A DNA stretch of 64,000 bases, from positions 27,995 through 91,994 of the forward strand of contig JAOUNI010000003.1 in assembly GCA_029881035.1 (NCBI GenBank), written 5' to 3'. Of the stretch, positions 10,902 to 22,019 are shown piece after piece; within the stretch, counting starts at the first letter, position 1; each line of letters starts with the position of its first letter. The notes beneath the pieces are model-generated. The model was not told where the DNA came from and ran no database searches. It saw only the letters and a program-made list of their open reading frames with translations. This DNA comes from Gammaproteobacteria bacterium (GTDB lineage: Bacteria > Pseudomonadota > Gammaproteobacteria > SZUA-229). The translations under genes and the position numbers were made by a program.

Positions 10902-11625
10902 TATTGGAAATAGCAGTGTCAAATGGGGAATATGGCAGGAAGGACAGCTAATTCTGGCCGAAGATAGTTATTATGAGAAAGACTCATTACATGCTACGTT
11001 CGACAAAATTTATTCGGGCGCACCTTATCAGGATACTGTTTGGGTGTCCTGTGTTGCGGGTCAGGATGTCGAACGGGTGCTTGCTGACTGGATTCATAAA
11101 GAATGGTCGATTGAACCGATATTCTTACGAACAACCTCGGAGTTAGGCGGCGTCTACAATATGTATCCGCACCCTGAAGAGCATGGTGTGGATCGATGGG
11201 CGGCTTTGCTGGGCGCTAAAAAATTATATGATATGCCCGTGTGTATTATTGATATAGGCACCGCCATTACGGTTGATTTGATGGATGCTGGAGGTGTTCA
11301 TCGGGGTGGTCGTATTATGCCTGGACTGGATATGATGCGAAATTCGTTATTGCAAAATACAGCGGGCATCAAACTGGTTGTTGGTGATTGTCCTGGTTTT
11401 GCGATTAATACGGCTGATGCTGTGACCAGTGGCGTTTTACATATGTTGCAGGCGGGTTTGTTGGAAGTTTGTGAATCGGCCAGAGACCGTCTGGGTGAGA
11501 AGATGCGGGTGATTTTAACGGGTGGTATGGCCGAAAAAATGTTGCCGCTTCTGGATCGGGTTGAAGGTGTTCATCATGAGCCGCATCTGGTTTTATATGG
11601 TCTGTATTATGCCTCACAACAATAA
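10888..11625 (+). CDS. coaX: Type III pantothenate kinase
   Basis: MLTIDIGNSSVKWG, PHPEEHGVDRWAALLGA, IDIGTAITVDLM; overlaps birA by 14 nt. Confidence 0.93.
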   Translation: MLTIDIGNSSVKWGIWQEGQLILAEDSYYEKDSLHATFDKIYSGAPYQDTVWVSCVAGQDVERVLADWIHKEWSIEPIFLRTTSELGGVYNMYPHPEEHGVDRWAALLGAKKLYDMPVCIIDIGTAITVDLMDAGGVHRGGRIMPGLDMMRNSLLQNTAGIKLVVGDCPGFAINTADAVTSGVLHMLQAGLLEVCESARDRLGEKMRVILTGGMAEKMLPLLDRVEGVHHEPHLVLYGLYYASQQ

Positions 11626-11686
11626 GTGTGTTGTTGGGAAGTTTTTTAACTGAAGAAAGCAATAACTTAATTGGAATAGATAAAGT

Positions 11687-12364
11687 ATGCGCTGGTTGTT
11701 TTTATTTGTATTGCTGTTGAATATTGCGTATGTGTCCTGGGAATTAAACCGTCCTGAAGATGTGTTGGAAAAGCCAGTGGTTAACAGGAATGCGCCGAAA
11801 ATCGTTTTGTTGAGTGAAATTGGTCAGGAGTCGGTTGCCGCAATATCACCTGATCGTAGCGGAGTAGTGCCTGGTCAGGGTGAAAATACAGGTCTCTCAA
11901 AGGGTGGCGGCTGTTTTACCGTTGGTCCCTTCAGAGATCTGGAGAGGCTAAGAGCAGTAACACGGGGCATAAAGAAATACGTAATTGATGCCTCCTACAG
12001 AAGCCATGAAGAAAAAGAACCGGCCATGTTTTGGGTGTATCTGAAACCAGTTGAAAGCTATAACAAAGCTAAGGCTTTGAGTGATCAGCTGAAAAACATG
12101 AAGGTGAAGGATTATTTCATTATCAATTCTGGCGAGCAGAACAATGGCATATCACTGGGGCATTTCAGAGAGAAAAATCGTGCTTATGAGCATGCAAAGT
12201 ACATATCAAGTCTAGGTTTTCATCCAGAAGTTAAAGCGTTGTTTAAAGATTATACGATTTACTGGCTAGATTACGAGGTTACCCCGGGCATGAGTATCCC
12301 GGGTAGCGTCCTTGATAAGCACCTGACGAGCAAAAATAATCGTCTGGTTAGGAATTGTTCGTAA
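11687..12364 (+). CDS. SPOR-domain-like envelope protein
   Basis: 225 aa; N-terminal signal/TM (MRWLFLFVLLLNIAYVSWE) and C-terminal SPOR-like repeats (CFTVGPFRDLERLRAV; ISLGHFREKNRAYEHAKYISSLGF). Confidence 0.7.
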   Translation: MRWLFLFVLLLNIAYVSWELNRPEDVLEKPVVNRNAPKIVLLSEIGQESVAAISPDRSGVVPGQGENTGLSKGGGCFTVGPFRDLERLRAVTRGIKKYVIDASYRSHEEKEPAMFWVYLKPVESYNKAKALSDQLKNMKVKDYFIINSGEQNNGISLGHFREKNRAYEHAKYISSLGFHPEVKALFKDYTIYWLDYEVTPGMSIPGSVLDKHLTSKNNRLVRNCS

Positions 12365-12447
12365 AAAAATCGGAAAAAACTGTATTTATCTCAATATCAT
12401 CATTGCTTTAGCACGCCGCTTTCCCTAAAATTGCCCGCCTGTAAAAC

Positions 12448-12523
12448 GCCGGTGTAGCTCAGTTGGTAGAGCGCCTCACTTGTAATGAGGATGTCGTGGG
12501 TTCAACTCCTGTCACCGGCTCCA
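12448..12523 (+). tRNA. tRNA-Thr (TGT)
   Basis: 76-nt cloverleaf, GCCGGTG acceptor, anticodon TGT, TTCAACT T-loop, encoded CCA. Confidence 0.95.
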
Positions 12524-12598
12524 GTTTTTTTATCAGCGGTAACGTGCGTTACGGTTGACAGTTGCGTTGCGCTCAAGCAATATACGCGGCTTGATTTT

Positions 12599-12683
12599 GG
12601 AGGGGTTCCCGAGCGGCCAAAGGGGGCAGATTGTAAATCTGCTGGTTCTACCTTCGGAGGTTCGAATCCTCCCCCCTCCACCA
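12599..12683 (+). tRNA. tRNA-Tyr (GTA)
   Basis: 85-nt class II tRNA with long variable arm, anticodon GTA, encoded CCA. Confidence 0.95.
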
Positions 12684-12720
12684 TTGTTGACTGAGTACAG
12701 GCTGGAGGCGTAGCCAGATT

Positions 12721-12794
12721 GCGGGTGTAGTTCAATGGTAGAACTTCAGCCTTCCAAGCTGAATACGTGGGTTCGATTCCCATCACCCGCTCCA
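12721..12794 (+). tRNA. tRNA-Gly (TCC)
   Basis: 74-nt cloverleaf, GCGGGTG acceptor, anticodon TCC, encoded CCA. Confidence 0.95.
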
Positions 12795-12819
12795 TAAATT
12801 GTAGAGCGCGAAGGGTTTT

Positions 12820-12895
<76 letters not shown>

Positions 12896-12956
12896 TTTTA
12901 TTTTTTATAACATTTAATTTAATTGTAACAATTGAGATCCAGGGGAGGCATTACAG

Positions 12957-14147
12957 ATGTCTAAACAAAAATTCGAAAGAACCAAGCCGCATGTAAACGT
13001 TGGCACCATTGGCCACGTAGACCATGGTAAAACCACATTGACAGCCGCCCTGACAAAAGTAATGGCCGAACTCCAGGGTGGAGAAGTTAAAGCCTTTGAT
13101 CAGATTGACAATGCGCCAGAAGAAAAAGCACGTGGTATCACCATCTCTACCTCACACGTAGAATACGAAAGCCCGAACCGTCACTACGCGCACGTAGACT
13201 GCCCAGGCCATGCTGACTACGTTAAAAACATGATTACCGGTGCGGCCCAGATGGACGGCGCAATTCTGGTATGTTCAGCGGCAGACGGCCCGATGCCACA
13301 AACCCGTGAGCACATCCTGCTGTCGCGTCAGGTAGGCGTACCCTATATCCTGGTTTACATGAACAAAGCGGACATGGTTGATGACGCCGAGTTGCTAGAA
13401 CTGGTTGAAATGGAAATTCGTGAATTATTAGACATGTACGACTTCCCGGGTGATGACACTCCAATCATCACCGGTTCAGCGCTTAAGGCACTGGAAGGCG
13501 ATACCTCAGAAATTGGCGTGCCTTCAATTGTAAAACTGGTTCAGGCCATGGATGACTACATTCCAGAGCCAGAACGTGCGGTTGATCAGCCCTTCCTGAT
13601 GCCTGTTGAGGACGTCTTCTCCATCTCAGGTCGAGGCACCGTAATTACCGGTCGTGTTGAGCGTGGTGTGATCAACGTTGGTGAAGAAATTCAAATTGTT
13701 GGTATTCGTGAGACCCAGACCAGCGTCGTGACCGGTGTGGAAATGTTCCGCAAACTGCTGGATCAAGGCCAGGCGGGTGATAACGTAGGTTTGTTGCTAC
13801 GTGGTCTGAAACGTGATGATGTTGAACGCGGTCAGGTTTGTTGCAAACCTAACAGCGTAAAGCCGCACACCAAGTTCGAATGTGAAGTATACGTACTGAG
13901 CAAAAATGAAGGTGGTCGTCATACACCATTCTTTAACAACTACCGTCCACAGTTTTATTTCCGTACGACTGACGTGACCGGCGCCTGTGATCTACCTGAA
14001 GGCGTAGAAATGGTCATGCCTGGTGATAACGTGAAAATGACCGTGACCTTGATCAACCCAATTGCGATGGAAGAAGGCTTACGCTTTGCGATTCGTGAGG
14101 GTGGCCGCACCGTAGGTGCTGGCGTTGTATCTAAAATTATTGAGTAA
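12957..14147 (+). CDS. tuf: Elongation factor Tu, copy 1
   Basis: 396 aa; [22 protein letters not shown] motifs; same tRNA-linked position as E. coli tufB. Confidence 0.98.
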   Translation: MSKQKFERTKPHVNVGTIGHVDHGKTTLTAALTKVMAELQGGEVKAFDQIDNAPEEKARGITISTSHVEYESPNRHYAHVDCPGHADYVKNMITGAAQMDGAILVCSAADGPMPQTREHILLSRQVGVPYILVYMNKADMVDDAELLELVEMEIRELLDMYDFPGDDTPIITGSALKALEGDTSEIGVPSIVKLVQAMDDYIPEPERAVDQPFLMPVEDVFSISGRGTVITGRVERGVINVGEEIQIVGIRETQTSVVTGVEMFRKLLDQGQAGDNVGLLLRGLKRDDVERGQVCCKPNSVKPHTKFECEVYVLSKNEGGRHTPFFNNYRPQFYFRTTDVTGACDLPEGVEMVMPGDNVKMTVTLINPIAMEEGLRFAIREGGRTVGAGVVSKIIE

Positions 14148-14218
14148 TCAGTCGTTTTAGATTGTAAAAAGTGATGTGCGGGAGGTAATGTTTTTACATT
14201 TCCTCCCGTGCGCAATTT

Positions 14219-14294
14219 AGGCCAGTGGCTCAATTGGTAGAGTAGCGGTCTCCAAAACCGCGGGTTGGGGGTTCGAGTCCCTCCTGGCCTGCCA
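14219..14294 (+). tRNA. tRNA-Trp (CCA)
   Basis: 76-nt cloverleaf, AGGCCAG acceptor, anticodon CCA, encoded 3' CCA. Confidence 0.95.
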
Positions 14295-14316
14295 ACATTA
14301 AACGGATAATGAGCAG

Positions 14317-14694
14317 ATGGTCGCAAAGACCGAAATAGAAGTTACTAATAAGTTAGATACAGTAAAACTGTTGCTATCAATTACGTTGTTGGTGGCAGGT
14401 ATTGCTGGTTTCTATTATTACGAGGCTGAGGGCTTGATTTATCGAGTGCTCGGTTTGCTTGTGTTTGTGCTTATTGCGCTAGGTATGGTTTACACAACGC
14501 ACCTTGGTCAGTCGATTGTCGGCTTTGGTCGTGAGTCGCGCGCTGAAGTACGTAAAGTGGTCTGGCCAACGCGTCAGGAAACAATACAAACAACGATGAT
14601 GGTGATTGTGGCTGTGATCGTATTAGGTATTTTTCTTTGGTTTGTCGATATGATGTTGGTTAATGCTGTGCAGTATCTAACCGGGCGAGGGTAA
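14317..14694 (+). CDS. secE: Preprotein translocase subunit SecE
   Basis: 125 aa, three TM segments, SRAEVRKVVWPTRQETIQTT motif. Confidence 0.96.
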   Translation: MVAKTEIEVTNKLDTVKLLLSITLLVAGIAGFYYYEAEGLIYRVLGLLVFVLIALGMVYTTHLGQSIVGFGRESRAEVRKVVWPTRQETIQTTMMVIVAVIVLGIFLWFVDMMLVNAVQYLTGRG

Positions 14695-14700
14695 TAAACG

Positions 14701-15234
14701 GTGGCTAAACAGTGGTACGTAGTGCATGCATATTCAAACTTTGAAGGCAAAGTAAAAGCTTCGATAGAAGAGCATGTCAAGTTGGCTGGCATGGAAGATA
14801 AGTTCGGCCAGATTCTGATTCCAACCGAAGAAGTGGTTGAAATTAGAGATGGTGCAAAGCGTCGCTCGGAACGTAAATTTTTTCCTGGTTACGTTCTGGT
14901 TGAAATGGAAATGACCGACGAGACCTGGCATCTGATTAAAGATGTGCCCAAGGTGATGGGCTTTATTGGTGGCACTAAGGATAAGCCTGCGCCGATTACG
15001 GAAAAAGAAGCCATGGCGATTATTGGTGCAATTCAGGAAGGGGTTGAGAAACCTAAACCTAAAGTGTTGTACCAGCCAGGTGAGGTGGTCCGTGTTACCG
15101 AAGGGCCGTTTAATGATTTTAACGGTGTGGTCGAGGAAGTTGATTACGCGCGTAACCGTTTGAAAGTAGCGGTATTGATATTTGGTCGTTCTACACCGGT
15201 CGAGCTTGAGTTTGGGCAGGTAGAGAAAGGCTAG
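14701..15234 (+). CDS. nusG: Transcription antitermination factor NusG
   Basis: [31 protein letters not shown]-terminal [20 protein letters not shown] start. Confidence 0.97.
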   Translation: MAKQWYVVHAYSNFEGKVKASIEEHVKLAGMEDKFGQILIPTEEVVEIRDGAKRRSERKFFPGYVLVEMEMTDETWHLIKDVPKVMGFIGGTKDKPAPITEKEAMAIIGAIQEGVEKPKPKVLYQPGEVVRVTEGPFNDFNGVVEEVDYARNRLKVAVLIFGRSTPVELEFGQVEKG

Positions 15235-15295
15235 TTTTATAACTTGTCGGGGAGCCTTGACGTAAGAGCAGGGCGTTAGGACCCGGGAGAAAATT

Positions 15296-15730
15296 ATGGC
15301 GAAGAAAGTAGTTGCTTATATAAAGCTGCAGGTTCCTGCAGGTAGTGCGAATCCAAGTCCACCCGTTGGGCCGGCGTTAGGTCAGCGCGGCGTTAACATT
15401 ATGGAGTTTTGTAAGGCGTTTAACGCAAAAACTCAAAATCTTGAAAAAGACTTGCCGATTCCTGTTGTTATCACAGTTTATGCTGATAAAAGTTTCACTT
15501 TTATCACTAAGACACCGCCAGCCTCAATTCTGTTGAAAAAGGCGATTGGAGTTAAAAGCGGCAGCGCCGAACCTCACGTTAAGAAAGTGGGCAAAGTAAC
15601 GCGTGCGCAGCTTGAAGAAATTGCAAATACCAAGATGGAAGATTTGACTGCAGCTGATATGAATGCCGCAGTGCGTACTATCGCTGGAACTGCTCGCAGT
15701 ATGGGTATCGACGTTGAGGGTGTTGAATAA
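15296..15730 (+). CDS. rplK: 50S ribosomal protein L11
   Basis: [32 protein letters not shown]. Confidence 0.98.
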   Translation: MAKKVVAYIKLQVPAGSANPSPPVGPALGQRGVNIMEFCKAFNAKTQNLEKDLPIPVVITVYADKSFTFITKTPPASILLKKAIGVKSGSAEPHVKKVGKVTRAQLEEIANTKMEDLTAADMNAAVRTIAGTARSMGIDVEGVE

Positions 15731-16422
15731 TGGCTAAGTTAACAAAACGTTTGAAAGCTATTCGCGAGAAGGTTGATCGCAATAAACACTATCCGATTGA
15801 AGAAGCATTGGCGCTTTTGAAGGATCTTTCATCAGTAAAATTCAATGAATCAGTTGATGTTGCTGTCAATCTTGGTGTTGATCCAAAGAAAAGTGACCAG
15901 GTGGTTCGTGGTGCTACCGTCTTACCAAATGGTACAGGTAAAGAAGTTCGCGTAGCTGTGTTTACAGATGGCGAAAATGCCAAGGCTGCCTTGGCTGCTG
16001 GTGCTGATTTAGTGGGCATGGATGATCTTGCTGATGCGGTTAAGAAGGGCGAGATGAATTTTGATGTGGTTATTGCCTCGCCAGATGCGATGCGTGTTGT
16101 AGGTCAGTTGGGTCAGATTCTTGGCCCTCGTGGCCTGATGCCAAACCCTAAAGTGGGTACTGTAACGCCTGATGTGGCAACGGCTGTTAAGAATGCCAAG
16201 TCTGGTCAGGTTCGCTACCGCGTTGACAAAGCCGGTATTATTCACTGTTCCGTGGGTACGGTTAAGTTTGACGTGGCTGCGCTTAAAGAAAACATTGAAG
16301 GCCTGATCGCTGCGCTGCAAAAGTCCAAGCCGACTGCTGCCAAAGGTGTTTACGTGCGTCAGGTTTGTGTTTCTACAACGATGGGCCCAGGCCTGGTCGT
16401 TGATCAGTCTAGTCTGTCTTAG
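15730..16422 (+). CDS. rplA: 50S ribosomal protein L1
   Basis: [18 protein letters not shown]; 1-nt overlap with rplK. Confidence 0.98.
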   Translation: MAKLTKRLKAIREKVDRNKHYPIEEALALLKDLSSVKFNESVDVAVNLGVDPKKSDQVVRGATVLPNGTGKEVRVAVFTDGENAKAALAAGADLVGMDDLADAVKKGEMNFDVVIASPDAMRVVGQLGQILGPRGLMPNPKVGTVTPDVATAVKNAKSGQVRYRVDKAGIIHCSVGTVKFDVAALKENIEGLIAALQKSKPTAAKGVYVRQVCVSTTMGPGLVVDQSSLS

Positions 16423-16499
16423 TCTGATTGGCTCATTTATATATTGAATGGGTGTAAAAGATTTGAAGTGTGAGTGATTCATTCATTCTTCGATAATTT

Positions 16500-16698
16500 G
16501 ACAGCCGAGTAATCGGTGTCGTCAAAGACCGTAGGTGCGGCTCTTTGGAGTTGCTTAATTTCCTACGCAGATGGTGAAACCTTGTGTTGTTTTACAAGGT
16601 GCATCGTAGGTGGGTCATGTAATTATGTGGCCTTTGTACTTGGCTGAATTGATTTTTGAGTTTCAGGGATCAGTTCATGCTTAATTGGGAGAGCTAAA
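16500..16698 (+). promoter_or_regulatory. Probable L10(L12) autoregulatory leader upstream of rplJ
   Basis: 276-nt rplA-rplJ gap with complementary CCTACG...CGTAGG and CCTTGTG...ACAAGG segments where L10 leaders normally sit. Not folded or searched against Rfam. Confidence 0.6.
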
Positions 16699-17223
16699 GT
16701 GGCACTAAATCTTGAAGATAAGAAAAGTATTGTCGCTGAGGTGTCTGCGATTGCTGCCAACGCGCATTCGGCTATTGCTGCTGAATACCGCGGTCTAAGC
16801 GTAGGTGAAATGACTGAATTACGTGTAAAAGCGCGTAATGAAGGTGTTTACCTGCGCGTGGTCAAAAATTCTTTGACCAAGCGTGCAGTTGAGGGTACTG
16901 AATTTGCTTGTATGCAGGATTCACTGGTAGGGCCATTATTGATGGCTTTTTCGCAGGAAGATCCTGGTGCAGCTGCTCGACTTGTTAGTGAGTTTACGAA
17001 AACTCATGACAAGTTAATCACTAAGGTGATTGCGATTGGTGGTGAGTTATTGCCAATCGAGCAGCTCGAACGTCTGTCTAAATTACCAAACCGTAATCAG
17101 GCTATTGCTCTGCTTATGGCTGTGATGAAAGCGCCGATCGAGAAATTTGTACGTACACTCAACGAGCCACACGCGAAATTTGTTCGTACCGTGGCCGCTG
17201 TTCGCGATCAGAAACAAGGCTGA
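16699..17223 (+). CDS. rplJ: 50S ribosomal protein L10
   Basis: 174 aa; EYRGLSVGEMTELRVKAR...LRVVKNSLTKRAVEGT; GTG start. Confidence 0.97.
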   Translation: MALNLEDKKSIVAEVSAIAANAHSAIAAEYRGLSVGEMTELRVKARNEGVYLRVVKNSLTKRAVEGTEFACMQDSLVGPLLMAFSQEDPGAAARLVSEFTKTHDKLITKVIAIGGELLPIEQLERLSKLPNRNQAIALLMAVMKAPIEKFVRTLNEPHAKFVRTVAAVRDQKQG

Positions 17224-17286
17224 TCAACAAGGCAAGCGTAGTAACCAACGCTACTTAAGTAATTTAATTTAATCCGGAGAAAAGTA

Positions 17287-17664
17287 ATGGCTGTTTCTAA
17301 AGATGATATTCTGGAAACTATTTCCAATATGTCCGTTATGGAAGTTGTTGATTTGATTTCTGCAATGGAAGAAAAATTTGGCGTATCTGCTGCGGCTGCA
17401 GTAGCTGCTGCACCAGTTGCTGCTGGTGCTGCTGCTGGCGCTGCTGAAGAAAAGGACGATTTCAACGTTGTTCTAGCTAGCATGGGTGATAATAAAGTGG
17501 CTGTGATTAAAGCAGTTCGCGCTATTACCGGCCAGGGCCTGAAAGAAGCTAAGGATACTGTTGAAGGTGCACCTGCAACAATTAAAGAAGGTGTAAATAA
17601 AGCCGAAGCTGAAGAAATCAAGAAGCAACTTGAAGAAGCTGGCGCAACTGTCGAACTTAAATAG
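17287..17664 (+). CDS. rplL: 50S ribosomal protein L7/L12
   Basis: Ala-rich hinge and C-terminal [27 protein letters not shown]. Confidence 0.98.
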   Translation: MAVSKDDILETISNMSVMEVVDLISAMEEKFGVSAAAAVAAAPVAAGAAAGAAEEKDDFNVVLASMGDNKVAVIKAVRAITGQGLKEAKDTVEGAPATIKEGVNKAEAEEIKKQLEEAGATVELK

Positions 17665-17692
17665 ACAGCACGCTGGTCACTGGCTTCAGCGA

Positions 17693-17747
17693 CAGGACAG
17701 GCTGGTAGCAATTATTTAAAAAATAATTGGCTACCGGCCTTTTCCTG
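17693..17747 (+). terminator. Long hairpin in rplL-rpoB spacer (attenuator or RNase III processing site candidate)
   Basis: Nested complementarity CAGGA-AGGCTGGTAGC-AATTATT / AATAATT-GCTACCGGCCT-TCCTG with small bulges. Confidence 0.6.
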
Positions 17748-17809
17748 TTTCCAGTTTTTAAAAAAGCTGAATTTTACGGCAATAATCGACACGTTATAGA
17801 GGATTACTG

Positions 17810-20800
17810 ATGACATATTCTTTTACCGATAAAAAACGATTTCGCAAGGATTTCGGTAAACGTCCACCTATCCTGGATGTACCTTATTTGTTATCGATGC
17901 AGATCGATTCATTTAGAAAGTTTCTGCAATCAGATGTTACGGCTGAAAACCGTGCTCCTGTAGGTTTGGAAGGCGCTTTTTCATCAGTATTTCCAATTAT
18001 TAGTTATTCAACTCATGTGCGCTTGGAGTACGTGAGTTATAAACTGGGTAAGCCGGCATTTGACGTTAAAGAGTGTCAATTGCGAGGCATGACATACGCA
18101 GCACCATTGCGCGTTGTTCTGCGTCTGGTGATTTATGATAAGGAAAGCAAAAAACGAGTTACACCAAAAGAAGTAAAGGAGCAGGAAGTCTACATGGGTG
18201 AAATGCCCTTAATGACCGATAACGGGACCTTCGTAATTAATGGAACTGAGCGTGTTATTGTTTCTCAGTTACATCGTTCACCAGGCGTATTGTTTGATCA
18301 CGATAAAGGTAAAACGCATTCATCAGGTAAGATTTTGTACTCTGCTCGTGTTATTCCTTACCGTGGTTCATGGTTAGATTTTGAGTTTGATCCTAAAGAT
18401 AATGTCTATGTACGTATAGACCGTCGTCGTAAATTACCTGCGACAATACTGTTACGTGCTTTGGGTTATAACAACGAAGAAATTCTCGATATTTTCTTTG
18501 ATCATGTTGAATATACTTTCACCAAAGATGGTGTCAGTTTTGATTTGATACCAGAGCGCCTCCGTGGCGAAACTGCGCTTTTTGATATTAAAGCCGGCAA
18601 AACAGTTGTTGTTGAATCGGGTCGTCGCGTTACCATGCGACACATTAAAGAGCTGGAAAAAGCCAATGTTAAAAGTTTGGAAGCGCCCGTTGAATATTTA
18701 CTGGGCAAAACATTGGCGCATGACATAATTGATACTGAAACTGGCGAAATTATGGCGCCAGCCAACTCTGAGTTTACTGAAGAGTTAATTGCTGCTTTGC
18801 AGGAAGCAAAAGTTAAGAGCTTTAAAGTTATTTACACTAATGATCTGGAAGCGGGTCCATTTATTTCTAATACATTAAGAGTTGATACCACGACCACAAA
18901 GCTTGAAGCGCAAATAGAAATTTATCGCATGATGCGCCCTGGTGAGCCGCCAACTAAAGATGCGTCTGAGAACTTGTTCAATAACCTGTTTTTCTCAGAA
19001 GATCGTTATGACCTTTCTAGTGTGGGTCGTATGAAATTTAATCGTCGTCTTGGTCGCGATGAAGAAAAAGGTCCAGGCATCATTTACGATTATAGTCATT
19101 TCAAAGATAAGAAAGACGATATATCAAAAAAGCTGATTGAAGAACAGGGTGAAACATCTGACATACTGTCAGTATTAAAAGAACTGATATCAATTCGTAA
19201 TGGTGAGGGCGTAGTCGATGATATTGATCATCTAGGTAATCGTCGTATTCGCTGTGTTGGAGAGATGGCTGAAAATGTTTTCCGCGTTGGTTTGGTACGT
19301 GTTGAGCGTGCTGTAAAAGAACGCTTAACTACTGCTGAGCAGGAAGGCTGGATGCCGCAGGATCTGATTAATGCAAAACCTGTATCTGCTGCAGTTAAAG
19401 AGTTCTTCGGTTCCAGTCAGCTGTCACAGTTTATGGATCAGAATAATCCTCTTTCAGAAGTTACTCATAAACGTCGTGTTTCTGCGTTAGGCCCAGGCGG
19501 TCTGACACGTGAGCGTGCGGGTTTTGAGGTGCGTGATGTACATCCGACTCATTACGGTCGTGTTTGCCCAATTGAAACACCTGAAGGTCCAAATATTGGT
19601 TTGATTAACTCTTTAGCTGTTTACGCACGCACCAATGAATACGGTTTTCTGGAAACGCCGTACCGCAAGGTAGTAAATAGCAAGGCAACAGGTGAAATTG
19701 ATTATCTGTCTGCGATTGAAGAAGGTAACTTTGTCATTGCTCAGGCTAATGCCAGTATTGATAACAAGGGTAAACTTACTGATGAGTTAGTGTCCTGTCG
19801 TAGTGGTAATGATTTTACTTTGACTACACCTGATGAAGTGCAATATATGGATGTATCGCCCAAGCAGATCGTATCTGTGGCAGCGTCTTTGATTCCATTC
19901 CTTGAACACGACGATGCTAACCGTGCTTTGATGGGCTCCAACATGCAACGTCAGGCAGTGCCGACTTTACGTGCACAGAAACCACTGGTAGGAACTGGTA
20001 TGGAGCGCACTGTTGCTCTGGATTCGGGTTCTTCTGTTGTAGCAAAACGTGGTGGTGTGGTTGACTCAGTCGATGCTGCTCGTATAGTAATTCGTGTCAA
20101 TGATGAAGAAGCGGCTGATGGCAATACAGGTGTTGATATCTACAACCTGACCAAATACACACGTTCTAATCAGAATACCTGCATGAATCAGCGTCCACTG
20201 GTTGTGGTTGGTGATGTAATTGCACGTGGTGACTGTATTGCGGATGGTCCATCGACTGATATGGGTGAGTTGGCACTAGGTCAGAATATGTTGGTGGCGT
20301 TTATGCCCTGGAATGGTTATAACTTCGAGGATTCGATTCTGATCTCAGAGCGTGTGGTTGAAGAAGATCGTTACACCACTATCCATATTGAAGAAAAGAG
20401 CTGCGTGGCTCGTGACACCAAGTTGGGTGCGGAAGAAATAACTGCTGATATTCCTAACGTAAGTGAAAGCCTGTTATCCAAGCTGGATGAATCAGGTGTG
20501 GTTTATGTCGGCGCTGAAGTTAAGCCTAATGATATTCTGGTTGGTAAAGTCACGCCAAAAGGTGAAACACAGTTAACCGCAGAAGAAAAATTATTACGTG
20601 CTATTTTTGGCGAAAAAGCCTCTGACGTGAAAGATTCTTCATTGCGCGTACCTTCGGGAGTCTACGGTACGGTTATTGGTGTGCAAGTGTTTACACGTGA
20701 TGGTATTGCGAAAGATAAGCGTGCACTCGAAATTGAGCATATGGAAATCGAAGAGGCGAAGAAAAATATTGATGCCCAATGGGCCATTATCGAAGGCGAC

Positions 20801-21955
20801 CTGTTTGCTCGTATCGAAGCACTGATCACTGATAAGCAGGCAGCGGGTGGGCCTGAGGGTTTGAAGGCTGGAGCCAAGATTACAAAAACATATCTAGATA
20901 ATCTGGATAGCAAGCAGTGGTCAAAGATTCGTCTTAAAGATGAAGATGAAAACAAGAAGTTGGAAGCTTTGTTCAAACAACGTAAAGATCAGCGCAAGAT
21001 GCTGGACGAAATGTTTGAAGAGAAGAAAGCAAAGCTGACGGCGGGTGATGATCTGGCGCCTGGCGTACTCAAAATGGTCAAGGTGTATCTGGCGGTGAAA
21101 CGTCGCATGCAGCCGGGCGACAAGATGGCGGGTCGTCATGGTAACAAGGGTGTGGTCTCAATGATTGTGCCTGTGGAAGATATGCCGCATACAGAAGATG
21201 GTACGCCGGTTGATATCGTATTAAACCCATTGGGTGTGCCTTCACGTATGAACGTGGGTCAGATTCTGGAAACACATCTGGGTCTTGCGGCGAGAGGTTT
21301 AGGTCTTGAGATCACCAGAATGCTGGACGAAAATGCCAAGATTGCTGATATCAGAAAATATCTGGATCAAATATACAATGATGAGAGCAAAAAACTTGAT
21401 CTAAAATCGCTTAGCGATGCAGAAATTATGACGCTGGCAAATAATTTACGTGAAGGCGTGCCGATGGCGACGCCTGTATTTGACGGTGCGGATGAAAGTG
21501 AAATTATTCGTATGCTGGAACTGGCTAATATGCCGGTTAGTGGCCAGGTAACACTGTTTGACGGACGTACAGGTGAGAAGTTTGATCGTCCAGTGACCAT
21601 TGGCTACAAGTACATGCTCAAACTTAATCACCTGGTTGATGACAAGATGCATGCACGTTCAACAGGTCCGTACAGTCTGGTTACACAACAGCCACTGGGC
21701 GGTAAAGCTCAGTTTGGTGGTCAACGTTTCGGTGAGATGGAAGTTTGGGCGCTGGAGGCTTATGGTGCATCTTATACTTTACAGGAAATGTTAACTGTGA
21801 AATCGGATGATGTAGCGGGCCGTAATAAGATGTATAAGAATATCGTAGATGGTGATCATCGTATGGAACCTGGTATGCCTGAATCATTCAACGTATTGCT
21901 GAAAGAAATCCGAGCTTTGGCAATCAATATTGAATTAGCTCAGGATAAATCATAG
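17810..21955 (+). CDS. rpoB: DNA-directed RNA polymerase subunit beta
   Basis: 1381 aa; [46 protein letters not shown]. Confidence 0.99.
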   Translation: MTYSFTDKKRFRKDFGKRPPILDVPYLLSMQIDSFRKFLQSDVTAENRAPVGLEGAFSSVFPIISYSTHVRLEYVSYKLGKPAFDVKECQLRGMTYAAPLRVVLRLVIYDKESKKRVTPKEVKEQEVYMGEMPLMTDNGTFVINGTERVIVSQLHRSPGVLFDHDKGKTHSSGKILYSARVIPYRGSWLDFEFDPKDNVYVRIDRRRKLPATILLRALGYNNEEILDIFFDHVEYTFTKDGVSFDLIPERLRGETALFDIKAGKTVVVESGRRVTMRHIKELEKANVKSLEAPVEYLLGKTLAHDIIDTETGEIMAPANSEFTEELIAALQEAKVKSFKVIYTNDLEAGPFISNTLRVDTTTTKLEAQIEIYRMMRPGEPPTKDASENLFNNLFFSEDRYDLSSVGRMKFNRRLGRDEEKGPGIIYDYSHFKDKKDDISKKLIEEQGETSDILSVLKELISIRNGEGVVDDIDHLGNRRIRCVGEMAENVFRVGLVRVERAVKERLTTAEQEGWMPQDLINAKPVSAAVKEFFGSSQLSQFMDQNNPLSEVTHKRRVSALGPGGLTRERAGFEVRDVHPTHYGRVCPIETPEGPNIGLINSLAVYARTNEYGFLETPYRKVVNSKATGEIDYLSAIEEGNFVIAQANASIDNKGKLTDELVSCRSGNDFTLTTPDEVQYMDVSPKQIVSVAASLIPFLEHDDANRALMGSNMQRQAVPTLRAQKPLVGTGMERTVALDSGSSVVAKRGGVVDSVDAARIVIRVNDEEAADGNTGVDIYNLTKYTRSNQNTCMNQRPLVVVGDVIARGDCIADGPSTDMGELALGQNMLVAFMPWNGYNFEDSILISERVVEEDRYTTIHIEEKSCVARDTKLGAEEITADIPNVSESLLSKLDESGVVYVGAEVKPNDILVGKVTPKGETQLTAEEKLLRAIFGEKASDVKDSSLRVPSGVYGTVIGVQVFTRDGIAKDKRALEIEHMEIEEAKKNIDAQWAIIEGDLFARIEALITDKQAAGGPEGLKAGAKITKTYLDNLDSKQWSKIRLKDEDENKKLEALFKQRKDQRKMLDEMFEEKKAKLTAGDDLAPGVLKMVKVYLAVKRRMQPGDKMAGRHGNKGVVSMIVPVEDMPHTEDGTPVDIVLNPLGVPSRMNVGQILETHLGLAARGLGLEITRMLDENAKIADIRKYLDQIYNDESKKLDLKSLSDAEIMTLANNLREGVPMATPVFDGADESEIIRMLELANMPVSGQVTLFDGRTGEKFDRPVTIGYKYMLKLNHLVDDKMHARSTGPYSLVTQQPLGGKAQFGGQRFGEMEVWALEAYGASYTLQEMLTVKSDDVAGRNKMYKNIVDGDHRMEPGMPESFNVLLKEIRALAINIELAQDKS

Positions 21956-22019
21956 TTTTCAGTTATATGCTGAAACAGGTTACCCACATTAATAAGATTA
22001 GACGTTAGGAGTCAGGGCA

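Noticed and set aside
16009-16482. 157-aa minus-strand ORF antisense to rplA and start of the rplJ leader
   Set aside because: No motif; overlaps conserved L1 coding sequence.
17208-17711. 167-aa minus-strand ORF antisense to rplL
   Set aside because: Created by the Ala-rich codon pattern of L7/L12; no independent ribosome binding site or domain signal.
19381-19600. Possible rifampicin-resistance changes in rpoB
   Set aside because: The cluster reads [34 protein letters not shown], wild type at the classical D516, H526 and S531 positions.
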